Source: Microvirga sp. VF16
Lineage (GTDB): Bacteria > Pseudomonadota > Alphaproteobacteria > Rhizobiales > Beijerinckiaceae
DNA: 64,000 nucleotides
NCBI RefSeq assembly: GCF_016864375.1
Contig: NZ_CP069358.1
Coordinates: 124,001 to 188,000 of the forward strand
Direction of reading: 5' to 3'
Every line of letters starts with the position of its first letter. Within the stretch, counting starts at the first letter, position 1. The notes under the pieces were generated by a model that made no database searches, was not told the origin of the DNA, and saw only the letters and a list, made by a program, of their open reading frames with translations. Of this stretch, positions 42,593 to 50,294 are shown in pieces. A program made the translations under genes and the position numbers.

Positions 42593-45295
42593 ATGTTCAA
42601 GCAGGGCGTCGGCAGCTTCAAGTACCATGTGGGCATCAGCTCCCTCGACCAGATCGCCACCCGCAATGATCGGGTCTGCGTGCTCAACATCCTGGGCGGC
42701 GAGTCCAGCGATGTCACCCCGGTGGGGCATGCCTACTCGGGCGGCAACGTGGTGTTCGGCACCTCGCCAGGCCGCAGCGGCCAAGTCCTGGAGACGCCGG
42801 TCGGGAACGTGCCGGTCTACAACAACGTCCGCGAAGGGCTCGAGGCGGGGCACCGCTTCAACTGCGGTGTGATCTACCTGCCGCCTTCCGGCGCCCGCGA
42901 CGGCGTCGCCGAGCTGATCCGGGTCAACCCCGAGCTCAAGAAAATCTTCATCGTCACCGAGAAGCTCTCCGTGCACGACTCGCGCGAGATCCGGGCCATG
43001 GGCCAGCAGAACGGGATCGACATCTTCGGCGGCAACAGCCTCGGGGTGGCCGACGCCTGGAACCAGGTCCGCATCGGCGGAGCTTTGGGCGGCGACAGTC
43101 CGGCCGAGGCCCTGCGCAAGGGCTCGATCGCGATCTTCTCGAACTCGGGCAACTTCACCACCACGATCGCCACGTACCTGCGCATGGCCGGCTGGGGCAC
43201 CACCACGCTGATCTCGAGCGGCAAGGACGTGTACATCCACTACGCCGCCCCGGAGTTCGCCTTTGCGCTGGCCAACGACGCCCGCACCAAGGCCGCTGTG
43301 CTCTATGCGGAGCCAGGTGGCTACTACGAGCTCGACGCCAACTTCACCAAGCCGGTGGTAGCCTGCGTGGTCGGGCGCTGGAAGTCGAAGCTCACCCGCG
43401 CGGTCGGCCATGCCGGCGCCATGGCGGGCGGCCACGACGATGCAGAGGCCAAGGAACAGTGGTTCATGGCCAAGTTCGGCGTCGACGACATCTTCACGCC
43501 GGAAAACCCGGTCTTCTCGTCCAAAGGCGCGGTGGTGACGAACATCGCCCATATCCCGCTGGCCCTCACCGCCGTGATGCAGGCCAATGCCGCCCGGCCC
43601 GACTTCGAGCCAGAGGGCAGCCTAGCCCTCAAGCCGTGGTTCGGCTCAAGCCAGGGTATCGTGCTGCCGCCGGAGCTTGATCTGCCGGTGGTCACGGCGG
43701 CAAGCCCCTACGACCAGCAGATCGAGCACCTGAACCGGCAGATCGGGGCTGTGTTTCCGCGGCAAGCGATGAAGGATGCCTCCGGCGCCTCGCAGATGGA
43801 TCCGAAGACCCAGATCACGGCCCTGCACGGCACATCGATGCTGGACGCCGCCCAGTTTCCGGTGGAGTCCAACATCTGCTTGTCCCTCCTGCGGGAGCCT
43901 GGCAGTGAGAAGGACCGGGAGCTGGTCAATGCTGCCGTGGGAGCCGAGATCAACCTGTTCGGCACGCCTGCTCTGGCCGCTGCCCAGGCGGCACGGGAGG
44001 CAGGTAATGCTCCCAACACGGTCCTGGCGGCAGCCTGCACCATCCTCGGCCCGAGGTCTGCCGACCAGGCACGCCAGGCCGTGCGGGCCCTGGTCAAACA
44101 CTTTGCAGAGGCTGGATTGCGGAGCGCCGTCGACGAGAGCTTCGACCTGAGCTCGGTGCAGTTCGATGGCGCTGCAGGTCTGTTCGTGTCCGATCACCCC
44201 GACGCCAAGGCCGAAGCCCTGCTTGACGGCCTGCAGGCCCGTGGCGTGAAGTCGGTGTTCGTGCGTTACCTGCGCACGCTCAACGGCCATCCATCAGCCG
44301 ATGCCGTTCTGGCCGCGGTGGCCACGACGCTGGCGTGGGAGCCGTTGATGCGTAAGCGCATCTCGTTGCTGACGGTCGAGACCCTGCCCTGGTGGCTGCG
44401 GCTGTTCGGCGTCCTGATTGGCGCTTCGGCCGATGCCAGCCAGCATCGGGAAGATGCCTTCGGTCATATTCCCAATGAGGAGGTCATCGGGTCCCGCTCC
44501 TTGACCGAAGTCGCGTTCGCGGCCCTGGTCGGCACCGAGCCCTCTCCCGACAACCTGTTTGCCTTCCAGACACTGGTCGGTTTGCTGCTCTCGAACGGGC
44601 CTGGCACCATCTCGGCTCAGGGCGCCAAGGGTGCAGTCTCGGCCGACGGTCCTGAGACGCCCGAGCGGGTGCAGCTCAACAAGGCACTGATCGGCTTCCT
44701 GACCCACTCCGGCTATGCCCATGGCGGCAACGGCTACGAAGGCATCGCCTTCCTGATCGAGCAGTTCCAGGACGTCGATCTGGCCGACCCGGGGGATCCG
44801 GATCACGGCATCGACCTGCCGGCGCTGGCCCACCGCTATGCGGCCGAGTACGCCACCTACAAAGCGAGCAAGAAGACGGCCGGCAGCCTCGACATCCGGA
44901 AGATCCCGGGCGTGAACCACCCGGTGTTCAAGGACAAGCCCGTGAACCACGATCCGCGTGAGGTCTTCGTGCGGGAGCTGTTTGAGCGGCGCGAGGAGTA
45001 CAACGTCTTCCACGCGTACTACCAGGAACTGGTCAAGGCCCTGTACGAGACTGGCGTGTCCCGCAACGTCTACTGCGTCAACATCGATGCGGTGATCGCG
45101 GCCCTGCTGCTGAAGATGCTGTGGCAGCCCTACCGCGAGGGGGCTCTGAGCAAGGAGAGCCTCGAGACGAGCGCGTTCACGCTCTTCCTCTATGCCCGCA
45201 TGCTCGGCTGCGCGGCCGAGATCGACGACCACCTGAACCGCGGCCGGAACATGGACACCCGGACGGCGGCATCGAAGTGCCAGTACGTATCCTGA
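42593..45295 (+). CDS. ATP-citrate lyase-like large subunit with citrate-synthase-type C-terminal domain
   Basis: 900 residues, much longer than the roughly 600 of Chlorobium AclA. Residues 1-400 form the CoA-binding and ligase domain, with the phospho-histidine site as TRAVGHAGAMAGGHDDAEAK. Residues about 620-900 form a citrate-synthase/lyase domain with GYAHGGNGYEG, KIPGVNHPVFK and NIDAVIAALLLKMLWQPY, then MLGCAAEIDDHLNRGRNMDT. The middle (about 400-620) is an extra segment. The segment aligning with the human motif SGAHN reads GTISAQGAKGA, so one of the known catalytic histidines seems absent. It should yield acetyl-CoA and oxaloacetate; specificity for citrate is inferred from the tct neighbours. 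GGAGGAG precedes the ATG. Confidence 0.82.
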   Translation: MFKQGVGSFKYHVGISSLDQIATRNDRVCVLNILGGESSDVTPVGHAYSGGNVVFGTSPGRSGQVLETPVGNVPVYNNVREGLEAGHRFNCGVIYLPPSGARDGVAELIRVNPELKKIFIVTEKLSVHDSREIRAMGQQNGIDIFGGNSLGVADAWNQVRIGGALGGDSPAEALRKGSIAIFSNSGNFTTTIATYLRMAGWGTTTLISSGKDVYIHYAAPEFAFALANDARTKAAVLYAEPGGYYELDANFTKPVVACVVGRWKSKLTRAVGHAGAMAGGHDDAEAKEQWFMAKFGVDDIFTPENPVFSSKGAVVTNIAHIPLALTAVMQANAARPDFEPEGSLALKPWFGSSQGIVLPPELDLPVVTAASPYDQQIEHLNRQIGAVFPRQAMKDASGASQMDPKTQITALHGTSMLDAAQFPVESNICLSLLREPGSEKDRELVNAAVGAEINLFGTPALAAAQAAREAGNAPNTVLAAACTILGPRSADQARQAVRALVKHFAEAGLRSAVDESFDLSSVQFDGAAGLFVSDHPDAKAEALLDGLQARGVKSVFVRYLRTLNGHPSADAVLAAVATTLAWEPLMRKRISLLTVETLPWWLRLFGVLIGASADASQHREDAFGHIPNEEVIGSRSLTEVAFAALVGTEPSPDNLFAFQTLVGLLLSNGPGTISAQGAKGAVSADGPETPERVQLNKALIGFLTHSGYAHGGNGYEGIAFLIEQFQDVDLADPGDPDHGIDLPALAHRYAAEYATYKASKKTAGSLDIRKIPGVNHPVFKDKPVNHDPREVFVRELFERREEYNVFHAYYQELVKALYETGVSRNVYCVNIDAVIAALLLKMLWQPYREGALSKESLETSAFTLFLYARMLGCAAEIDDHLNRGRNMDTRTAASKCQYVS

Positions 45296-45328
45296 CCGTG
45301 GCTGAGAGGATGACAGGAAGGACCGGGA

Positions 45329-45988
45329 ATGAGTGAGCTTCTGACGGCTGAGGCCCTGTCGGCCTTCCTCCAGGTGATCATGATCGACCTGGTGTTGGCC
45401 GGGGACAATGCCGTGGTGATCGGCCTGGCGGCCGCCGGACTGCCCAAGGAGCAGCGCAACAAGGCCATCCTGATCGGCATCATCGCCGCCACAGTCCTGC
45501 GCATCGTGTTTGCGCTTCTCACCACCCAGCTTCTCCAGATCGTCGGCCTGCTGCTGGCCGGCGGCATCCTGCTGCTCTGGGTGTGCTGGAAGATGTGGCG
45601 CGAGCTGCGGGCGGGACATGCCGAGAAGGATCTGGAAGCCGAGGAGGCGCTGGAGGATCGCGACCTCGACCAGGACGGGCTGATCGCCGAACATGCTCCG
45701 AGAAAGACGTTCGGACAGGCGGCCTGGCAGATCGTGCTCGCCGACGTGTCCATGTCGCTCGACAACGTGCTGGCGGTGGCAGGCGCTGCGCAGGAGCACC
45801 CGGTCATCCTTGTCTTCGGTCTGGGCCTGTCGATCGCCCTGATGGGTGTTGCCGCCAGCTTCATCGCCCGCCTGCTCCAGAGGCACCACTGGATCGCCTA
45901 TGTGGGTCTGGCCGTCATCCTCTACGTGGCCGTCGAGATGATCTACCGCGGCGCTTTGGAAGTCTGGCCTATGGTCAACGGCGGATGA
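45329..45988 (+). CDS. TerC/YjbE-family integral membrane protein
   Basis: 219 residues, about six helices, 33 bp after the lyase gene and probably in the same transcript. Both acidic family motifs are present: MIDLVLAGDNAVVIGLAAAG and DVSMSLDNVLAVAG. A charged loop (AEKDLEAEEALEDRDLDQDG) splits the protein, as in YjbE types. Members export manganese or protect against metal stress. The link to citrate may be handling of the metal co-imported with citrate. Confidence 0.9.
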   Translation: MSELLTAEALSAFLQVIMIDLVLAGDNAVVIGLAAAGLPKEQRNKAILIGIIAATVLRIVFALLTTQLLQIVGLLLAGGILLLWVCWKMWRELRAGHAEKDLEAEEALEDRDLDQDGLIAEHAPRKTFGQAAWQIVLADVSMSLDNVLAVAGAAQEHPVILVFGLGLSIALMGVAASFIARLLQRHHWIAYVGLAVILYVAVEMIYRGALEVWPMVNGG

Positions 45989-46209
45989 TGCCGGTGCCTT
46001 AGCTTGTGCGACAGCCAATCTGTCTTGGAAGAGAACTACCGGACCTATTTCATGGAAGCGGTGCAAGACATCGAAGCATGGCTCGCTGGATCACCAATCC
46101 GGTGGCTCAAAGCGCTCTCTCGACTCATAGTCGGCATTCCCCACTTCTAAGCTAGGCCACTTAGATTTCTGGACTAACCACAAGTTCTCGCAGTCACGCC
46201 AGTGTAGCT

Positions 46210-47319
46210 GTGTTGCAGAAAGATCGTTCATTGCTCATTCGACCGCTCGGCAGCACCATCAGCCTTCAATGGGTGGTCCTGCTCGGCCTCTCTGCCCTGT
46301 TCGGCTCGATCTTAGAGCTGTTGCATCTCCCGGCAGCGCTACTTCTCGGCCCCATGATCGCTGCCATTGTCCTCGCGACGGCAAACGGGTCGGTGCGGTT
46401 ACCACCCATCCTTTTCTTTCTTGCACAGGGGGTGTTGGGCTGCATGATCGCGCGGAGTGTTCCGCTCTCGATCTTCGCCGAGATCGGTCGCCATTGGCCC
46501 ATTTTCCTCCTGGGGGTTGCGTCAGTCATAGCGGCGGCAGCAACTTTGGGCTGGCTGCTGACACGCTGGCATGTTCTGCCAGGCACCACGGCTGTCTGGG
46601 GCTCGTCACCCGGTGGAGCTTCAGCCATGACGCTGATGGCCGAGGCCTATGGGGCGGATATTCGGCTTGTTGCCTTTATGCAGTACACCCGTGTGCTCTG
46701 CGTGGCAGTGGTGGCGTCTCTCGTGTCGCGCTTCTGGTTTGCTGGCTCAGGCGCTCCAATGCCAGAGGTCGTCTGGTTCCCAGGGATCGCCTGGAGGTCA
46801 TTTGCCGAGACACTCGCGCTGGCTGGTGCTGGTACCATGCTCGGCCACCGTCTTCGTATTCCGGCTGGTCCGCTGCTGGTGCCGCTCTGCCTCGGTATCC
46901 TGCTACAGGACACCGGAGTGATGACAATCGAACTGCCGCCATGGCTCCTGGCGATGAGTTACGCTCTCATTGGTTGGAGCATAGGCTTGCGTTTCACACG
47001 CTCGATCCTTGCTCACGCAGCCCGGGCGCTCTCGCGTGTCATTGCTTCAACCTTAACCCTGATCGCGGTCTGTGGTCTGTTCGCTGCCGGCCTGGTGTAC
47101 TTGGTGGGCGTGGATCCGCTAACGGCTTATTTGGCCATGAGCCCGGGTGGTCTCGACTCTGTCGCGATCATTGCAGCCTCAAGTACGGTCAATCTGCCTT
47201 TCGTCATGGCCATGCAAACGGCCCGTTTTCTGGTGGTTCTCCTCACCGGTCCAAGCCTGGCACGGTTTCTCGCCAGAAGAGTGGGCGGGTCAAAAGGAAA
47301 TGGTAGTCTCTTGCCATGA
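46210..47319 (+). CDS. AbrB-family transporter (COG3180)
   Basis: 369-residue membrane protein with about ten to eleven helices in two AbrB-type repeats: LLHLPAALLLGPMIAAIVLA with FLAQGVLGCMIARSVPLSIF, and LLVPLCLGILLQDTGVMTIE. The conserved WGSSPGGASAMTLMAEAYGA and the repeat counterpart AMSPGGLDSVAIIAAS hold the G-G core of the family. The start is GTG at 46210 with no clear ribosome site. The AbrB group is often near tripartite carboxylate transporters; function unknown. Confidence 0.85.
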   Translation: MLQKDRSLLIRPLGSTISLQWVVLLGLSALFGSILELLHLPAALLLGPMIAAIVLATANGSVRLPPILFFLAQGVLGCMIARSVPLSIFAEIGRHWPIFLLGVASVIAAAATLGWLLTRWHVLPGTTAVWGSSPGGASAMTLMAEAYGADIRLVAFMQYTRVLCVAVVASLVSRFWFAGSGAPMPEVVWFPGIAWRSFAETLALAGAGTMLGHRLRIPAGPLLVPLCLGILLQDTGVMTIELPPWLLAMSYALIGWSIGLRFTRSILAHAARALSRVIASTLTLIAVCGLFAAGLVYLVGVDPLTAYLAMSPGGLDSVAIIAASSTVNLPFVMAMQTARFLVVLLTGPSLARFLARRVGGSKGNGSLLP

Positions 47320-47346
47320 AGCCGATGGCGTCTTTGTTCATCCTGC

Positions 47347-47730
47347 TGTCACTTTGCCTTTAACTTTGAGATTCGTCGCGTTGGGTGTCGAAAAGCGACA
47401 TTCTTTGCCCTTAAAGGCGAGATGCCGATCAGGTTTGTTCGCTGCTCTTTGATCCCTGCGTGTAAACGCGGAGCTGTATCTGGCGCGCGATACGATCGAC
47501 GGTGGCGAGCAAACGGGCTCCCTTGTGATAGGTCCGGAGCAAGGCGACCTTGGCGAACTCTGTCAGGTCCCGTTTCATCTCCATCGCAGCCAGCCGCACG
47601 CCCCTATAACCGCTGTCTCACTTTTAGGGGGAAAAATCTCGATTTTATAGGCAAAATCTCACATTTAGCGGCAAAGGATTGCCCTTGATTTTGTTGAGTT
47701 CCTTATCTCGCCTTTAGGGGCAAAGCGACA
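47347..47730. mobile_element. IS21-like mini-element with repeated ends
   Basis: 384 bp with ends that begin TGTC and share TGTCACTTTGCC (left) and TGTCGCTTTGCC (right, complement). Each end has extra copies of the unit TCTCGCCTTTAGGGGCAAAG: one more on the left (about 47399-47422, opposite direction) and at least three on the right (47610-47725). Multiple terminal repeats and TGTC ends are typical of IS21. No istA or istB inside, only a 51-codon frame. Its right end cuts the IS1182 remnant. Confidence 0.55.
47429..47584 (-). CDS. Small ORF inside the mini-element
   Basis: 51 residues, MEMKRDLTEFAKVALLRTYH and KGARLLATVDRIARQIQLRV near the centre, a plausible amphipathic helix protein. No ribosome site is clear. 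It may be a piece of a larger IS-borne gene or a passenger. Confidence 0.3.
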   Translation of the reverse strand: MEMKRDLTEFAKVALLRTYHKGARLLATVDRIARQIQLRVYTQGSKSSEQT

Positions 47731-48881
47731 CCCATCACGATGCCTTGAATGAGGTGTTCACGCAGGTACTCGGGATCTTGAGTGCGGAGGGGCTCATCAC
47801 CCTGCAGACTGTCATGCATGACGGCACGAAGATCACCGCGCAGGCCGGACCGAGCTCGTTCAAACAAGAGGAGCAGATCAGGAAGCATCTGGCCGCAGCT
47901 CGGGAGCATGTCGCTGCTATGGGCGATCCCCGCCGCGAAGAGCAAACACCCCGGCAGACCGCCGCTCGCGAGCGAGCCCGGCGGGAGAGGCTTGAGCGCC
48001 TCGAGCAGGCCTTGGCCAATGTTCAGCAGATCAGCCAGGCCAAGCGCCCGGGCTATGCGCGTGCCAGGCCGCGACAGATTGGGGTCAGCGCAACCGATCC
48101 GGAGGCGCGGATCATGCGTCACGGTGATGGTCACTACGCCTTGAGCTACAACGTCCAGATCTCGACCGATGCTGCTCATGGCATCGCAGTTGGTTTGGAT
48201 GTCGGTCAAGCGGCCCCCGATTACGAATACCTTGCTCCTGCTGTCGACCAGATCGAAGAGCGACTGGGCCAGACACCTGATCAGATGGTGGTGGATGCCG
48301 GCTATACCAGTCGCGAGAACATCCTTGCGGCGCACGAGAAGGATGTCGAACTGATCGGCCCGTGGGTTGAGACCGATGGCCGGGTCCAGCAGCGGTTTGC
48401 GCGGGTGGGCGTGACCGATGCTTTTCTGCCTGACAAATTCCAGTACGATCCGACTTCGGATACGTACACTTGCCCGGAAGGTAAGCGTCTGACGGCCCGC
48501 GACGGTCATGACCGGCCGGGACGAAGGCTGGTGCGCTACCAGGCCAGCAAAACTGATTGTCGGGTCTGTCCCAGCCGCCGGCAGTGCTGCTCTGGCAATC
48601 GCACTTACGGGCGGTCGATCGTGGTCACGCATGAGGATCCGGTGGTGAGCGCCTTCCGGGCTCGTCAAGCAAGTCCAGAAACACGGACCTTGCTGCGTGA
48701 GCGCGGACGCGTGGCAGAACTGGTCGATGCATGGCTGAAGGAGAAGCTCGATCTCCGTCGCTTTCACGTGCGTGGGTTAGCGAAGGTTGGCACCGAGGCG
48801 CTCTGGGCAGTATTGACCTACAATGTCCAGCAGTGGATCCGACTGCGGTGGCGGCCGCGTTTTGGAGCACACATAGCCTGA
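47731..48881 (+). pseudogene. IS1182-family transposase, 5'-truncated
   Basis: The frame continues from codons HHDALNEVF at the mini-element border and stays open to 48881 (about 380 of an expected 450-plus codons). The DDE-type core is recognisable: TVMHDGTKITAQAGPSSFKQ, HYALSYNVQISTDAAHGIAV with VVDAGYTSRENI, and a zinc-like cluster CRVCPSRRQCCSG. The N-terminal region is missing, so it is inactive. Confidence 0.85.
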
Positions 48882-49034
48882 AGAAGGCAAATCGGCAGGT
48901 GCTGACGTCCCAAGCTGGGCCCCTTACCGAGTAGATCTCCTGCATAACGACTGCTCCTCCGCTCACAGACATCGTGGAGGAGTGACCACTGTGAAGGGAC
49001 GCCACCTGGCCTGCCAAAGGGGTTTTCTCACACG

Positions 49035-49242
49035 TCGCGGATCGTCACGTGGGAGACGTCGAGGCCCCGCTCGGCCAGCAGCTCCTCCATAGTATCTATA
49101 GCTCAATGTGAATTGCAGGTAGAGCCAGACAGCCTGCCGGATAATCTCTGACGGGAATTGGTGATGAGCATAGGAGATGGGCCGCATCCCCCTACCCTAC
49201 CGCGCATCAACCCGATCCGTCAGCCGTTCCCGTGACAATGCC
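49035..49242 (-). pseudogene. IS6-family element remnant
   Basis: Right end of an IS6-type element. The outer end matches the element at 13376 (complement GGCATTGTCACGGGAA). The transposase start MRPISYAHHQFPSEIIRQAV and WLYLQFTLSYR is intact, but a one-base loss follows at about codon 32. The frame ELLAERGLDVSHVTIRDV then ends at a truncation near 49035. The fdsD reading frame runs through its terminal 35 bases. Confidence 0.8.
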
Positions 49243-49455
49243 CTCTTGCATCCGAAATGGCTGCACTGCTTTGAGAACAAGAGGGTCCAGCTTGTCACCT
49301 TCCTGACCGGCGTAGGTTGCAATGGCACCCCGCATGCGAGGGGTCCAAAAGGCCATGAGGTGATTTCGGATTCCGGCTACAGCCTCCTCCTCCGGGTATG
49401 ATCGGAAGAAGGCTGCGATCTGGTTCGCCATGCGAATCAGCTTCTCGGTGCTCAT
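49207..49455 (-). CDS. fdsD: Formate dehydrogenase delta subunit
   Basis: 82 residues, a small soluble subunit needed for assembly or stability of the FdsGBA formate dehydrogenase. MSTEKLIRMANQIAAFFRSY and GIRNHLMAFWTPRMRGAIAT are the family signature. The native C-terminus is altered: after VLKAVQPFRMQ the frame enters the IS6 end and reads EGIVTGTADGSG to a stop inside the element. About a dozen residues are therefore foreign. It overlaps fdhD by four bases (ATGA). Confidence 0.9.
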   Translation of the reverse strand: MSTEKLIRMANQIAAFFRSYPEEEAVAGIRNHLMAFWTPRMRGAIATYAGQEGDKLDPLVLKAVQPFRMQEGIVTGTADGSG

Positions 49456-50294
49456 GCCACGACTTCCTGCCCGCGGACCCGCTCAAGTCCATGAAAGACT
49501 GTCATCGTGTCCTGCCGCGCGATGCCGATCAGCGTGATGTCATGCAACCGCGCTCGTTCCAGCGCGAGGGATGTCGGGGCGGAGATCGCGACGAGCGTTC
49601 TTGCACCGAAGGATGCCGCTTTCTCGACCAACTCGAAGGAACAGCGGCTGGTCACAATTACGAATCCCTGTTCCGGTTGACCTCCTTCCCGGCAGAGGGC
49701 GCCGATGAGTTTATCGAGGGCATTGTGGCGTCCGACATCCTCACGCGCCATCGCAATTGTCCCATCGAGATCGGCCCAGGCCGCCGCATGCATGGCTCCT
49801 GTGAGGCAGTTCAACGGTTGCTTGCCCCGAAGCCCGTCGAGGGCCGCCCTGATGGCTTGAACCGATACGGTTGGTGCCGAGCCCGCAGGCGAGCGCGCCT
49901 TTGGCAGAGCCTCCAGATCGTCAATGCCGCACACACCGCATCCCGTGCGCCCGGCCATAGCTCGCCTTCGGGCGAGATGCCAATGCAGGCGGTCAGCCAT
50001 GAGATCGACCTCAAGCCGGATCCCACGCTCTTCGGTCGCCAGGCGGATCGAGCGGACATCGGCAGGCTTGTCGATGACGCCTTCGGTGAGGCTGAAGCCG
50101 ACCGCAAAGTCCTCAAGATCAGATGGGGTCATCATCATGACGGCGAAGGGAATGCCACTATAGACGATGTTGACCGGCACCTCGACAGGAACCATTCGGC
50201 TTGCCAGTAACACCTCGTGGTCCCCGAACGGGATGATCGCGGCGGGAGTCTCCAACGCGGCGGGAGCCGTCAACGGTGTCCTATTCAGCGGCAT
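49452..50294 (-). CDS. fdhD: Formate dehydrogenase accessory sulfurtransferase
   Basis: 280 residues. Transfers sulfur from the cysteine desulfurase to the molybdenum cofactor before insertion into formate dehydrogenase; the equivalent gene is called fdsC in fds operons. The active Cys pair is in RTGCGVCGIDDLEAL (about residues 118-126). AREDVGRHNALDKLIG and IVTSRCSFELVEKAASFG bind the cofactor nucleotide. It overlaps the fdsA end by 14 bp. Confidence 0.95.
   Translation of the reverse strand: MPLNRTPLTAPAALETPAAIIPFGDHEVLLASRMVPVEVPVNIVYSGIPFAVMMMTPSDLEDFAVGFSLTEGVIDKPADVRSIRLATEERGIRLEVDLMADRLHWHLARRRAMAGRTGCGVCGIDDLEALPKARSPAGSAPTVSVQAIRAALDGLRGKQPLNCLTGAMHAAAWADLDGTIAMAREDVGRHNALDKLIGALCREGGQPEQGFVIVTSRCSFELVEKAASFGARTLVAISAPTSLALERARLHDITLIGIARQDTMTVFHGLERVRGQEVVA

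Noticed and set aside
44294..46066. Leftward open frame of 590 codons opposite the lyase and terC genes
   Set aside because: Antisense shadow; no ribosome site or domain.
47561..47572. Single CTGTCAGGTCC word near the mini-element
   Set aside because: Only one half-site; isolated 8-mers of this kind are expected by chance in a window this size, so it is not counted as a TctD-type operator.
47703..48767. Leftward frame of 354 codons opposite the IS1182 transposase
   Set aside because: The rightward frame has transposase motifs; this one has none.
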